Assembly: GCA_934526185.1 (NCBI GenBank)
Contig: CAKTAA010000005.1
Span: 1 to 59,693 of the forward strand
DNA from: an uncultured Eubacteriales bacterium
Lineage (GTDB): Bacteria > Bacillota > Clostridia > Oscillospirales > CAG-272
Direction of reading: 5' to 3'
DNA: 59,693 bases
The position numbers were made by a program, and so were the translations under genes. Positions 33,830 through 43,294 of this stretch are shown in pieces. The first letter of the stretch is position 1. Every line of letters begins with the position of its first letter. The notes below the pieces were generated by a model. It was not told the origin of the DNA and searched no databases. It saw only the letters and a list, made by a program, of their open reading frames with translations.

Positions 33830-34056
33830 GATACAAAATCGTTTTGAAAAGGGCGTATGTCACGGCAGCGCGTGAAAGACAGGGGACAGAACGGCGTCTG
33901 CGGGTTCTGCCGTTTCAAGCTCTTTTATGAACAGGGAAGAAAGCTGTGGAAACCGTACTGCTTTGACGGGATTCACGAAAGCAGCTTCGGCGGCCGCCTC
34001 CGCCAAGCTTTCGTCATAGGATCCGGAGCTGTTTCAGAAAGGAGGTCTTTGATTTT

Positions 34057-34824
34057 ATGGATATAAAAATGCGTTTCGACTTTTCGGACAATGTACTCAA
34101 AGAGAACAGAATTGTCAAGACAATAAGGAAAGCGGGCAAGGAGATAAAAGAGGAGGTTTCCGTAATACGGGAGCGGGATCCGGCGGCGACAAGCGATCTG
34201 GAAGTGATGCTGCTGTATTCCGGATTCCACGCGCTTATGGCGCACAAGGTATCGCATAAGCTGTATCAGAAAAAGAAATACTTTGCCGCTCGGTTGATAA
34301 GTCAGACGGCGCGCTTTCTGACGGGAATTGAAATTCATCCCGGTGCTGTTATCGGCCGGGGCATGTTTATTGACCACGGCAGCGGAGTTGTTATCGGAGA
34401 GACGGCTGAGATAGGCGACAACTGCACGATTTATCAGGGCGTGACGCTCGGCGGAACGGGCAAGGACACCGGAAAGCGGCATCCTACGCTCGGCAACAAC
34501 GTGATGGTTGGGGCAGGAGCCAAGGTACTCGGCCCTTTCAAAATCGGGGACAATACAAAGATCGCGGCGAACGCCGTGGTGCTGGAGGAAATTCCGCCGG
34601 ATTCCACTGCTGTGGGGATTCCTGCACGCGTTGTGCGGCACAAAAATCAGAGAGTCGGCATGGAAAACCGGAACATGGATCAGATTCACATACCGGACCC
34701 TGTTTCGCAGGAGCTGTGCCGCATACAGATGCAGCTTGACAGGATGATGCAGGAACTGAATACGCTCAAAGCCGAAAAAAGCGGCTGCGCAAAAGCGGAC
34801 GGCGTGCTCTCGGAAAAGGAGTGA
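34057..34824 (+). CDS. cysE: Serine O-acetyltransferase
   Basis: A 255-residue enzyme making O-acetylserine from serine and acetyl-CoA, the first step of cysteine synthesis. The N-terminal helical part ends at TARFLTGIEIHPGAVIG, after which hexapeptide repeats form the left-handed beta-helix: MFIDHGSGVVIGETAEIGDN, CTIYQGVTLGGTGK, RHPTLGNNVMVGAGAKVLG. The catalytic His/Asp are in IDHGSG and GKRHPTL. The C-terminal 55 residues form a predicted coiled coil (ELCRIQMQLDRMMQELNTL), longer than usual. AAGGAGG lies about ten bases before ATG 34057. cysS follows after 87 bases, joining cysteine supply with its charging. Confidence 0.95.
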   Translation: MDIKMRFDFSDNVLKENRIVKTIRKAGKEIKEEVSVIRERDPAATSDLEVMLLYSGFHALMAHKVSHKLYQKKKYFAARLISQTARFLTGIEIHPGAVIGRGMFIDHGSGVVIGETAEIGDNCTIYQGVTLGGTGKDTGKRHPTLGNNVMVGAGAKVLGPFKIGDNTKIAANAVVLEEIPPDSTAVGIPARVVRHKNQRVGMENRNMDQIHIPDPVSQELCRIQMQLDRMMQELNTLKAEKSGCAKADGVLSEKE

Positions 34825-34911
34825 CAGCTCAGAAAGCAGACGCGAGGAACAGACGCTTCCGATTCAGCAGAAATACCGGCAAACGATGGCCGGAGGATTG
34901 TGAGGAAACAA

Positions 34912-36351
34912 ATGAAGCTGTACAATACGCTGACAAAAGAAAAAGAGGAATTTCATCCGCTTGAGGCGGGAAAGGCGGGGATATACGCGTGCGGGCCGAC
35001 GGTATATAATTATTTTCACATCGGTAACGCGCGTTGCTTTACCGTGTTTGATATGCTGCGGCGCTACCTGGAATACCGCGGATATTCGGTGACATTTGTA
35101 CAGAACTTTACGGATATCGACGACAAAATGATACGCCGTGCTGCTGAGGAGCACACGGACGTCCCGTCTATCGCAAAAACCTATATCGAAGAATATTTCA
35201 AAGATGCGGCGGGGCTCGGCATCCGGCCGGCGACCGTGCACCCGCGTGCAACGGAGCATATCTCCGACATCATTTCCCTGATTGAGCGGCTCGTTTCAGG
35301 CGGATATGCATACGAGGCAAACGGCGATGTCTATTACAGTCCGAAAGCCTTCCGCAGCTATGGGAAGCTTTCGCACATGCCGATAGAGGAGCTTGAGGCG
35401 GGGGCGCGCGTGCTTCCCGGCGAGGTCAAGCGCGACTCCCTGGATTTTGCGCTGTGGAAGGCGCAGAAGCCGGGAGAACCTGCGTGGGAGAGTCCGTGGG
35501 GATGGGGCCGTCCGGGCTGGCACATCGAATGCTCGGCGATGGCGCAGCGGTACCTGGGAGAGACTATCGACATTCACTGCGGCGGTCAGGATCTGTGCTT
35601 TCCGCATCACGAAAACGAAATCGCGCAGTCCGAAGCCGCTACGGGAAAGCCGTTTGCCAGATACTGGATGCACAACGGCTACATCAATGTTGACAATCAG
35701 AAAATGTCAAAATCGCTCAACAACTTTTTCACAGTCCGCGATGTGGCTGAAAAATACGGGTATCAGACCATACGCTTTTTCCTCCTCAGCTCTCATTACC
35801 GCAGCCCCGTAAACTACTCGGCGGAGATTCTGGCTCAGGCGAAGCAGGCGCTCACGCGGCTTCACACCTGTCAGGACAGTCTTGATTTTGCCGTAAAATC
35901 CATGGGGCTTGCCGAAGCGGGTGCGGGAGCCCTTCCGGCGGATTCCGAAAAGGAGCGGGGCTTTGGCGAAGCGCTGCGCAGGCATAAGGAGCGCTTTATT
36001 GAGGCTATGGATGACGATTTGAATACGGCGGACGGTATAGCGGCAATCTTTGAGCTGGTTCGTGATATCAACACGCTGATAAACGGGGATGTCCGTCCTT
36101 CCGCAAAGCTGCTTGGAGAGGCGCAGAGCCTTCTTTGCGAACTTCTGAATCTGATGGGGCTGGCAAAGGAAGAAAAGACGGATGAGCTGCGAGCGGAAGA
36201 GATTCAGGCACGGATTGAGGAGAGAACGGCGGCTAAAAAGGCCAAGGATTATGCGCGTGCGGATGCCATTCGTGCGGAGCTGCTCGCGCAGGGCGTTGTG
36301 CTGGAGGATACGCCGCAGGGGACAAAATACCGAATGACGGACGAGATGTAA
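34912..36351 (+). CDS. cysS: Cysteinyl-tRNA synthetase
   Basis: A 479-residue class I synthetase that charges tRNA-Cys. Motifs are YACGPTVYNYFHIGNAR (zinc Cys plus the HIGH-like HIGN), GWHIECSAMA, DLCFPHHENEIAQSEA (zinc ligands) and KMSKSLNNFF (KMSKS). The DALR domain and the C-terminal helical region (IQARIEERTAAKKAKDYARAD) are complete. ATG 34912 gives the family's usual MKLYNTLT start behind GAGGA; GTG 34900 behind GGAGG is an alternative. It follows cysE in the same direction. No oddities. Confidence 0.97.
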   Translation: MKLYNTLTKEKEEFHPLEAGKAGIYACGPTVYNYFHIGNARCFTVFDMLRRYLEYRGYSVTFVQNFTDIDDKMIRRAAEEHTDVPSIAKTYIEEYFKDAAGLGIRPATVHPRATEHISDIISLIERLVSGGYAYEANGDVYYSPKAFRSYGKLSHMPIEELEAGARVLPGEVKRDSLDFALWKAQKPGEPAWESPWGWGRPGWHIECSAMAQRYLGETIDIHCGGQDLCFPHHENEIAQSEAATGKPFARYWMHNGYINVDNQKMSKSLNNFFTVRDVAEKYGYQTIRFFLLSSHYRSPVNYSAEILAQAKQALTRLHTCQDSLDFAVKSMGLAEAGAGALPADSEKERGFGEALRRHKERFIEAMDDDLNTADGIAAIFELVRDINTLINGDVRPSAKLLGEAQSLLCELLNLMGLAKEEKTDELRAEEIQARIEERTAAKKAKDYARADAIRAELLAQGVVLEDTPQGTKYRMTDEM

Positions 36352-36462
36352 GAAAGCTCGGCCTTCGCCGAAAGCGGTGCGGGCATGAGAAAAATTCGGA
36401 CAGAAGTCCGAAAAAGGATAGATGTTCGGGGAAAGGCGCCCCTTCGGGGCGAAGATGTTGTT

Positions 36463-36663
36463 ATGCAGCGTCTGGAGCTTGCGGTCGGAATGCTTGTGGA
36501 AATGAAAAAAATACATCCATGCGGATCTGCGGAATTTAAAGTCACGCGTACAGGCGCGGATATCCGCGCCGTATGCTGCGGCTGCGGCCGGGAAATGCTT
36601 GTGCCGCGGGTGAAGTTTGAGAAATCCGTGAAAAAAATCAAGGGCTTTGTGTCTACGGTATAA
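36463..36663 (+). CDS. DUF951 family protein
   Basis: A 66-residue protein with the DUF951 pattern: VGMLVEMKKIHPCGSAEFKV, ADIRAVCCGCGREMLVPR and KFEKSVKKI. Two Cys clusters (HPCGS and CxGC-like CCGCG) suggest a small zinc ribbon. The family is widespread in Firmicutes, near prfA or rRNA/translation genes, with unknown role. ATG 36463 begins the conserved part; the ribosome site is weak (GGGGCGAAG) and follows a CCCCTTCGGGG hairpin that might affect access. Its last codons and stop fall in the first unit of a structured repeat (36655 onward). Confidence 0.85.
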   Translation: MQRLELAVGMLVEMKKIHPCGSAEFKVTRTGADIRAVCCGCGREMLVPRVKFEKSVKKIKGFVSTV

Positions 36664-36860
36664 TGTCCGCAGAAAGCCTTGCCCCGCAAGTTTTATAAGG
36701 CTTCGCCTCTCCGCGCTCTGCGCGGCTGCGGAATTGACGGCTTCCCAAAAATGCCCTTGCAAGCAAGCATTTTTGTTTCATGGTAGAATATCTCGCAGAA
36801 AGCCTTGATTTGCAAGTCTTTTGAGGCTGCGTCTCCCCGCACTCGGTGTTTTTTCTGAAT
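36655..36860 (+). repeat. Structured repeat family A, locus 1 (one full 125-bp unit plus a partial, diverged one)
   Basis: The first unit runs 36655-36779 and the second begins at 36780 with ATGGTAGAAT, then diverges after about 36838. Each unit starts GGTAtAAT or GGTAGAAT, then GCAGAAAGCCTTG, and carries serial hairpins: CTTGC..GCAAG, GAGGC or AGGC with TTCG loop, CCGCGCTCTGCGCGG, and a long AAAAATGC / GCATTTTT stem around CTTG-CAAG-CAAG. The first unit supplies the stop codon of the DUF951 gene. Locus 2 at 50968-51228 carries two near-identical units. Confidence 0.85.
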
Positions 36861-37006
36861 ACGGCACTGCAGAGCAGCGCGCCTGACGAGTCAAGGGAGA
36901 TATTCTGATCTTTTTGTATTCGGCGGGAAAAATATTTTTCTGATTGAATCAGAAGACGCGGGTACAGACTGACAGATTTCGCACACTGAAGGATGGAGAA
37001 CGGAGA

Positions 37007-38080
37007 ATGCTGGAAAAGCTCAGAGCAATTGAACACCGGTATACAGAGATTGAACAGAAAATATCGATGCCGGAATATGTGGGCGACCGCGAAGGATACG
37101 CGGCGCTGATGCGGGAATACAAAACGATGACGCCGGTCGTGGAGAAGTACAGGGAGTACCGCGCGGCTGCGGAGGGGATGCGGGAGGCAGAGGAAATTCT
37201 GACGGGCGCTGCCGAAGATGCCGAGCTGCGTGCGCTGGCGGAGGAGGAGCTGCGGGACTGCCGTGAGAAAATCAAAGCGGCCGAGCAGGAGCTGAGAGTG
37301 CTGCTTCTTCCCCGAGACGAGCACGATGACCGCAGTGTCATTATGGAAATCCGCGGCGGGGCCGGGGGAGAGGAAGCTGCGCTCTTTTCCTATGTTTTAT
37401 ATCGTATGTATCAGATGTATGCCGAAAAAATGGGGTGGCATACAGAGCTTATCAGCGTAAGCGAGACAGGGCTCGGCGGCTTTAAAGAGGTATCCTTTCT
37501 GATAGCCGGTGCCGGCGCATATGCCAGACTGAAGTTTGAAAGCGGCGTGCATCGAGTGCAGCGCGTTCCCGAAACGGAATCGCAGGGGCGCATCCACACC
37601 TCCACCGTTACGGTGGCCGTGCTGCCGGAGGCGGAAGAGGTGGAAATTGAGATCAATCCCGCCGATATCAAGATGGAAACCTGCAAAAGCAGCGGCGCCG
37701 GCGGACAACATATCAACAAAACCGAAAGCGCCATCCGGCTGACGCATATCCCGTCCGGTCTGGTCATAGAGTGTCAGGAGGAGCGCAGCCAGTTTAAAAA
37801 CCGCGACAAGGCGATGAAGCTCCTCAGAACCAAGCTGTACGAACAGAAAAGGTCGGAGCAGGCAGAAAAAATTGCGAGTGAAAGAAAAAGTCAGGTGGGA
37901 ACCGGCGACCGCAGCGAGAGGATTCGAACGTACAATTATCCGCAGGGACGCGTAAGCGATCATCGGATCGGCCTGACGCTGTATTCGCTTGAAAGCTTTC
38001 TTGACGGGAATATAGACGGCATGCTGGAAGCGCTGATGGCGGCGGATACCGCTGAAAAACTGAAAAACAGCCGTATATGA
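37007..38080 (+). CDS. prfA: Peptide chain release factor 1
   Basis: A 357-residue release factor recognising UAA and UAG. Domain 1 is the coiled region up to about 100; the GTP-independent core has MEIRGGAGGEEAALF; the catalytic loop SSGAGGQHINKTESAIR contains GGQ, whose Gln is methylated for full activity; the RF1-typical GTGDRSERIRTYNYPQGRVSDHR follows. ATG 37007 has GGATGGAG about seven bases before it; the upstream frame to 36944 is not conserved in type. No prmC follows directly, which is a small departure from the common order. Confidence 0.96.
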   Translation: MLEKLRAIEHRYTEIEQKISMPEYVGDREGYAALMREYKTMTPVVEKYREYRAAAEGMREAEEILTGAAEDAELRALAEEELRDCREKIKAAEQELRVLLLPRDEHDDRSVIMEIRGGAGGEEAALFSYVLYRMYQMYAEKMGWHTELISVSETGLGGFKEVSFLIAGAGAYARLKFESGVHRVQRVPETESQGRIHTSTVTVAVLPEAEEVEIEINPADIKMETCKSSGAGGQHINKTESAIRLTHIPSGLVIECQEERSQFKNRDKAMKLLRTKLYEQKRSEQAEKIASERKSQVGTGDRSERIRTYNYPQGRVSDHRIGLTLYSLESFLDGNIDGMLEALMAADTAEKLKNSRI

Positions 38081-38189
38081 GGCAAAGTTTCTGCAGTAAG
38101 ACGGAATGTAGCGCGGACTGTTCCCAAAATGCGCTGAAAGATGACGGAAAGCCGGGAGGCGGGGAGGCCGCGCGGGCGGCGAAATACAT

Positions 38190-39248
38190 ATGCATACGAA
38201 AATTTATCATATAAATGAAACGGAGCCGGAGGCGGAGCCGCTGGCGGCCGCGGCAGAAGTGATTCGCCGCGGCGGGTTGGTTGCGTTCCCTACGGAAACG
38301 GTATACGGTCTCGGCGCAAGTGCGCTGGACGCTGCGGCGGCAGAAAAAATTTATGCGGCAAAGGGAAGGCCGTCCGACAATCCGCTGATTGTACATATTG
38401 CGGAACTGAGCGAAGCCGAGAGGTGCTTTGAGGTCACCGAGCTGTTCTATGTTCTGGCGCAGGCCTTCTGGCCCGGTCCTCTTACAATGATACTGCCTAA
38501 AAAGGAATGCATACCCGCGTCTGTTACCGGTGGTTTGGACACCGTGGCGGTGAGAATGCCTGCGCACCCAGCCGCACGTGGTCTGATTCAGCAGGCCGGC
38601 GTTCCGATTGCCGCGCCGTCCGCCAATTTGTCCGGTCATCCCAGCCCAACGGAGGCGGCGCATGTTATTCGGGATTTGGACGGGCGAATTGATATGATTC
38701 TGGCTGCCGGAGCCTGCAGCATCGGTGTGGAATCCACGGTTGTGAAGCTGGAGGGCGGAAAACTCCGGCTGCTGCGGCCGGGCGGCGTGACGATTGAGGA
38801 GCTCAGCGGCTGTATCGGCGCCTCCCGTGTAATCCTTGACCGAGCGGTAACGGAGAAGCTGAAGGAGGGAGTGCGGCCGGCATCTCCCGGCATGAAATAC
38901 CGGCATTACGCTCCGAGCGCCAGAGTAATCCTGCTGAGTGGTGAGGACGCGGAAGTCCGCATGCAAATGAAGAAGCGGCTGGAGGCGGACTGCCGAAGCG
39001 GCGTTTTGTGTTTTGACGAGGATCTTTCCCTGCTATCGGGAGAACGGACGCTTTCCATGGGGAGCGCGCATGACAGCAAAATGCAGGCGCACCGGCTGTT
39101 TTCCTGTCTCCGGGCGTTTGACGATATGGAAGTGGACACGGTTTACGCAAGGCTTCCGGAAAAGAGCGGCATGGGGCTGGCGCTGTATAACCGTCTGATA
39201 CGTGCGGCCGGCTTTGTTATCGAAGATGTACCCGCACACGGGACTTGA
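38190..39248 (+). CDS. Threonylcarbamoyl-AMP synthase, Sua5 type
   Basis: A 352-residue two-domain Sua5 protein that makes threonylcarbamoyl-AMP from threonine, bicarbonate and ATP for the tRNA t6A37 modification. The YrdC domain (1-200) has GGLVAFPTETVYGLGA, KGRPSDNPLIVHI, FWPGPLTMIL, VAVRMPAHPAARGLI and SANLSGHPSPT. The linker SPGMKYRHYAP, essential for catalysis, precedes the Sua5 domain (about 240-350). Length is normal for Sua5 and longer than YrdC alone. It follows prfA by 109 bases in the same direction, a common order. Confidence 0.94.
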   Translation: MHTKIYHINETEPEAEPLAAAAEVIRRGGLVAFPTETVYGLGASALDAAAAEKIYAAKGRPSDNPLIVHIAELSEAERCFEVTELFYVLAQAFWPGPLTMILPKKECIPASVTGGLDTVAVRMPAHPAARGLIQQAGVPIAAPSANLSGHPSPTEAAHVIRDLDGRIDMILAAGACSIGVESTVVKLEGGKLRLLRPGGVTIEELSGCIGASRVILDRAVTEKLKEGVRPASPGMKYRHYAPSARVILLSGEDAEVRMQMKKRLEADCRSGVLCFDEDLSLLSGERTLSMGSAHDSKMQAHRLFSCLRAFDDMEVDTVYARLPEKSGMGLALYNRLIRAAGFVIEDVPAHGT

Positions 39249-39419
39249 AGAAAAGACATGGAGAGGCAGATCAGACGGCCCTGCATTTGATTTGAAAAAT
39301 CAACGCCTTCTAAAAACGCTTAAAATACGGATCAATATTTCGTCGGATGCTGAAAGTCAGCTTGAATACATACGCTATAGTAACATTTTATAATTCAAGA
39401 CGTAACGGAGGAAATAAAA
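39249..39419 (+). other. Gap before the DUF4190 gene
   Basis: A TATAAT at 39388-39393 may be a -10, but the best upstream TTGAAT is 21 bp away. Nothing else recognised. Confidence 0.35.
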
Positions 39420-39842
39420 ATGGACAGCAACTTCAACAATCAAAATCAGAGTGACCGGCAGAACGGCGCCGGACAGGACTTTCCACCTCAGATGACTCCG
39501 CAGTACGGCCCGATGCCGCCGAAGCAGGGAACAGATGTGCTGGGCATTGTATCTCTCGTCACGGGTATTCTCTCGCTGCTCGGCTGCTGTTGTAGCTGGC
39601 TCGGTATTCTTTTCGGTATCGCCGCTGTGGTGTGCGCAGTTTTGAGCAGAAATCAGTCTGCAAATCGGAAATTCAGCGGCTTGGCCGTCGCGGGCCTGGT
39701 GTGCGGAATTATCGGTCTGGCGTTCGGAATTCTCGGTATTATTTTAACGCTGGTTCTGGGACCGAATTTCGGTTCGGATTGGACGAAATACCTCGAAGAG
39801 ATGGAACAGATGCTCGAAGAAATGGAAGAAACATTAAATTAA
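39420..39842 (+). CDS. DUF4190 membrane protein
   Basis: A 140-residue protein. An Asn/Gln/Pro-rich cytoplasmic head (1-37) is followed by two hydrophobic segments (about 40-72 and 84-110) with the DUF4190 hallmarks GIVSLVTGILSLLGCCCSWLG and GLAVAGLVCGIIGLAFG, and a short acidic helix tail with EEMEQMLEEMEE. Such proteins are common in Clostridia and Actinobacteria with unknown function. AACGGAGG precedes ATG 39420. Three adjacent Cys in the first helix could be lipid-modified or pair, but this is speculation. It stands alone. Confidence 0.8.
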   Translation: MDSNFNNQNQSDRQNGAGQDFPPQMTPQYGPMPPKQGTDVLGIVSLVTGILSLLGCCCSWLGILFGIAAVVCAVLSRNQSANRKFSGLAVAGLVCGIIGLAFGILGIILTLVLGPNFGSDWTKYLEEMEQMLEEMEETLN

Positions 39843-40121
39843 AGCACGACAGAGCTTACCGCGGTGTTCTTTCTTACCCTGTGAACAGCGGGCAGAGACA
39901 AACCGCGGCAGCTCGAAACAAAACCGGAGACATGAAGGAGTGACGCATGTCGCCGGTTTTCTCTCATTTGCCAGGGACTGTTGTCGGGATAGCGGATCGG
40001 CGTCGGCAGAAACGTTACGCCAAAGTGAAAGATTTGAACGCCGTTCGCCACGGCAGTGCGATGCACTGCCGCACAAAGCAGCAGGGAACTGCATTCTAAC
40101 GGAAAAAGGAATGGGCATAAA

Positions 40122-40886
40122 ATGACAGAACAGGGAACGCTGACCGTATTTGAAGAGAAAATAAACAAAGCGTTTGAAGCAAACGGCATCAGAGCGCTTT
40201 CCGGCGAGGAGATACGGCTGTTTTACCGGCTGACGGAACAGCTTCTTGAAGCAAACAGAACCATGAATCTGACGGCCGTGACGGAAACGGAGGATATTCT
40301 GGTCAAGCATTACGCGGACTGCGCTGTGCTGGCCGGCATTTTTGCGGAGAACTCCGCTGTTGCCGATATCGGTGCCGGCGCAGGATTTCCGACGCTTCCG
40401 CTTGCCATTCTCCGGCGCGATCTGAAATTGACCGCAATAGACTCAACCGCAAAAAAAATGCATTACGTACAGCGGACCGCGGAAATGCTGGGCCTTAAAA
40501 ATGTCAGCACGGAGGCCGGACGCGCAGAGGAGCTGGGCAGAGATGTCCGCTTCAGAGAAGCCTTTGACGCTGTGTGCGCCCGCGCTGTCGCAGAAATGTG
40601 CGTGCTTGCCGAATGGTGTCTGCCGCTCGTGAAGCCCGGCGGTCTGTTCGCCGCGATGAAAGCCAAAACCGGACGTGCCGAGATAGAGAGCTGCCGCGGC
40701 GCTTTTGCCTTGCTTGGAGGCGGAAAGCCCGATGTCCGGGAGATTCCGCTGCGCAATCCGTTCCTTTCCGATGAACATCCGGACGCCGTACAGTACAGAT
40801 GTCTGATTCTGGTACAAAAAAACAGCCGGACGCCCCGTCAGTATCCCCGCGGAAATGCACAGATCCGCAGGAAGCCGCTTGCATAA
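40122..40886 (+). CDS. rsmG: 16S rRNA (guanine(527)-N7)-methyltransferase
   Basis: A 254-residue RsmG/GidB methyltransferase. Motif I is VADIGAGAGFPTLPLAI; also visible are NLTAVTETEDILVKHYADC, AIDSTAKKMHYV, ARAVAEMCVLAEWCLPLVKPGG and MKAK. It methylates G527 of 16S rRNA; loss gives low-level streptomycin resistance in other bacteria. The C-terminal tail past KNSRTPRQYPRG is slightly longer than usual. ATG 40122 has AAAAAGGA about eleven bases upstream. It normally pairs with mnmG near the origin; here no mnmG is in view. Confidence 0.95.
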   Translation: MTEQGTLTVFEEKINKAFEANGIRALSGEEIRLFYRLTEQLLEANRTMNLTAVTETEDILVKHYADCAVLAGIFAENSAVADIGAGAGFPTLPLAILRRDLKLTAIDSTAKKMHYVQRTAEMLGLKNVSTEAGRAEELGRDVRFREAFDAVCARAVAEMCVLAEWCLPLVKPGGLFAAMKAKTGRAEIESCRGAFALLGGGKPDVREIPLRNPFLSDEHPDAVQYRCLILVQKNSRTPRQYPRGNAQIRRKPLA

Positions 40887-41077
40887 AGGCCGGGCGAAAA
40901 CGTTAAGCAAAAGAAAAACGCTGACTTGTAAAATCAAGGATTTTGAGTATTGAAGAAGGAAAAGCTGTGGGGGAGCGTCTGCCTGCCGTTCTGCTGAGAG
41001 AAAGCTTCGGCTCCGGCCGGAGAGGTGTGCAGCCGGTCTGTCTGTTTTTACAATAAAAATCGGAGAGAGGTTTGGGT

Positions 41078-41959
41078 ATGGAAAGGATCGACAAGGGAAA
41101 GCTCAGCTATTTTTCTTCCAAACTGCTTGAGAGGCAGGCGGCTCAGCGGCCGGACATACGGCTGCGGCACGGCTTTTCTACGCGCAGGGGCGGAGTCAGT
41201 GAGGCGGAGCATCTGAGGGAAATGAATTTCGGATTTCAGCGGGGGGAGCCGGATGGAATTACAAGGGAAAATTATGCTGTCTTTTCGCATGCGCTGGACA
41301 TTGAGCCCTCACATGTCGTATGCACCAACCAGACGCATACGGACATCGTCCTGCGGGTGACGGAGCAGCACCGCGGTATGGGCTGGAGGCGGCCGCCGGA
41401 TTATGACGGCAGCGGCATAACGGAGCGAAATGAAGCGGATGCGCTGGTCACAGAGCGGACGGATGTAGCGCTGGCTGTGCGCGTCGCGGACTGCGTTCCC
41501 ATACTGTTATGGGATCCTGAACACTGCGTCATCGGCGCTGCACACGCCGGCTGGAGAGGGACATACGGACGGATTGCCGCACGTACTGTTCATATGATGG
41601 AAAAATACGGCGCGGAAGCGCACTCTGTTTACGCGGCGATCGGTCCGGCCGTCGGCCCGTGCTGCTACGAGGTGGACGATGATTTTTATGAGCGCTTTCA
41701 GAGTGCTTTTGGGCCGGAAATCACCGGTATCTGCTTTTGCCTGAGAAGCGGAATGAGGAACGTCCCCGCGCGCTGGCATGCCGATCTCAGACGGCTGAAC
41801 CGAATTCTGCTGGAGGAGGCCGGCGTGCCGGCCGGTCATATAGATGTCAGCGGCGACTGCACATGCTGTCATCCGGAGCTGTTTCACTCTCACCGCGCGA
41901 CAGGCGGGCGCCGCGGAACCATGGCTGCCATGATTTCCATGGAGACGGTAAACGTATGA
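41078..41959 (+). CDS. pgeF: YfiH/PgeF-family protein (polyphenol oxidase / purine nucleoside phosphorylase family)
   Basis: A 293-residue protein of the DUF152/YlmD family. Signatures are RLRHGFSTRRGGVS, CTNQTHTDIV, DALVTERTDVALAVRVADCVP, AAHAGWRGTYGRIA and AIGPAVGPCCYEV with the late CTCCHPELFHSHR. The two His and Cys (TH, DCV, HAGWRG) form the metal or purine-binding site. Members cleave purine nucleosides and in E. coli remove a wrongly added residue in peptidoglycan precursors. GAGAGAGG lies before ATG 41078. rarA follows 69 bases later. Confidence 0.92.
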   Translation: MERIDKGKLSYFSSKLLERQAAQRPDIRLRHGFSTRRGGVSEAEHLREMNFGFQRGEPDGITRENYAVFSHALDIEPSHVVCTNQTHTDIVLRVTEQHRGMGWRRPPDYDGSGITERNEADALVTERTDVALAVRVADCVPILLWDPEHCVIGAAHAGWRGTYGRIAARTVHMMEKYGAEAHSVYAAIGPAVGPCCYEVDDDFYERFQSAFGPEITGICFCLRSGMRNVPARWHADLRRLNRILLEEAGVPAGHIDVSGDCTCCHPELFHSHRATGGRRGTMAAMISMETVNV

Positions 41960-42028
41960 CAGAGAAACCCTGCCGGCACAAATCCCGAAGAAAGGAAGTC
42001 TTTAAGGGACAAAGACACGGAGATGAAA

Positions 42029-43294
42029 ATGAAACCGCTTGCGGACCGAATACGGCCGGAAACTTTTGATGATGTGGTAGGTCAGTCACACCTGTTCGGA
42101 GAAAAGGGGGCGGTTCGGCAGATGCTGCGTTCAGGGTATCTGCCCAACCTGATTTTTTTCGGCCCTCCGGGAACCGGAAAGACCACGGCTGCCAACCTCA
42201 TCGCGGCATCGTCGGACAAAACAATGTATAAGCTGAATGCGACCACCGCTTCCCTTGCCGACATAAAAGAGATCGCAGCGGAAACCAGGGGCATGTTCGG
42301 GCAGGGAGGAATTCTCCTGTACCTCGACGAAATTCAGTATTTCAACAAAAAACAGCAGCAGTCCCTGCTCGAATATATGGAGGACGGAAGAATTACGCTG
42401 ATTGCCTCAACGACTGAAAATCCTTATTTCTGTGTCTATCAGGCGGTGCTTTCCCGTTCATCCGTTATGGAATTCAGGCAGGTAAAGGCAGATGAAATGC
42501 TGCCTGCTCTGCACCGCGCTTGGGATTTTCTGATACGCGATACCGGCAGGGATGTGAAAATCAGCGAGGAACTGTTACGGAAGCTTGCGGAAATGGGCGG
42601 CGGAGATGTACGCCGCGCAATCGGTCTGCTGGAGCAGGTGTTTTTCTGCTGCGGAGACACAGTCACCGAGGAGGATCTCCGGACGCTGATTCCGCGCGGC
42701 TCCGGTGCGTTTGACCGCGACGGGGATGCGCATTACGACCTGCTTTCCGCCTTTCAGAAGTCGATCCGCGGCTCAGATCCGGATGCTGCGGTATTTTACC
42801 TGGCCCGTATTTTAGAGGGAGGCGATCTGTTTTCCGCCTGCCGCCGGCTGCTGGTCATTGCCAGCGAGGATATAGGGCTGGCGTATCCGCTGGCGGCCTC
42901 CGTCACGCAGGCATGCGTCGCGGCCGCACGGGAGCTTGGACTGCCGGAGGCGCGCATACCTCTGGCACATGCGGCTGTTCTTCTGGCTACAGCGCCGAAA
43001 TCCAATTCGGCCTATATGGCGTATGAAAGAGCTGCCGAGGACGTTCGGGGAGGAAAGGGGCAGCGGGTTCCCGCACATCTTCAGGATTCGCATTATGCGG
43101 GGGCGGCGGCGCTGGAGAGGGGCGGCGGATACAGGTATCCGCATGATTACCCCGGGCACTATGTAAGCCAGCAGTATCTGCCGGACGATCTCAGAACAGC
43201 CGTGTATTATCAGCCGGCGGACAACAAGACAGAGCAGGCGGCGCAGGCTTATGCGCAGACAATAAAAAAGGCGGATAAAAATAACAAACCGTAA
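42029..43294 (+). CDS. rarA: Replication-associated recombination protein A (MgsA/RarA)
   Basis: A 421-residue clamp-loader-like AAA+ ATPase. Motifs are LADRIRPETFDDVVGQSHL, Walker A FFGPPGTGKTTAANLI, Walker B ILLYLDEIQYFNKKQQ, sensor 1 ASTTENP and the arginine finger region SRSSV. The C-terminal tetramerisation domain is complete, with SEDIGLAYPLAA and HLQDSHY...YPHDYPGHYV, diagnostic for RarA. It acts at stalled replication forks. ATG 42029 (six bases after GGAG) is preferred to 42023. The gene ends shortly before an AT-rich stretch that begins a surface-protein region. Confidence 0.95.
   Translation: MKPLADRIRPETFDDVVGQSHLFGEKGAVRQMLRSGYLPNLIFFGPPGTGKTTAANLIAASSDKTMYKLNATTASLADIKEIAAETRGMFGQGGILLYLDEIQYFNKKQQQSLLEYMEDGRITLIASTTENPYFCVYQAVLSRSSVMEFRQVKADEMLPALHRAWDFLIRDTGRDVKISEELLRKLAEMGGGDVRRAIGLLEQVFFCCGDTVTEEDLRTLIPRGSGAFDRDGDAHYDLLSAFQKSIRGSDPDAAVFYLARILEGGDLFSACRRLLVIASEDIGLAYPLAASVTQACVAAARELGLPEARIPLAHAAVLLATAPKSNSAYMAYERAAEDVRGGKGQRVPAHLQDSHYAGAAALERGGGYRYPHDYPGHYVSQQYLPDDLRTAVYYQPADNKTEQAAQAYAQTIKKADKNNKP

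Noticed and set aside
33836..34056. T-box riboswitch before cysE-cysS
   Set aside because: The conserved AGGGTGGnACCGCG antiterminator bulge and a terminator in the leader are missing.
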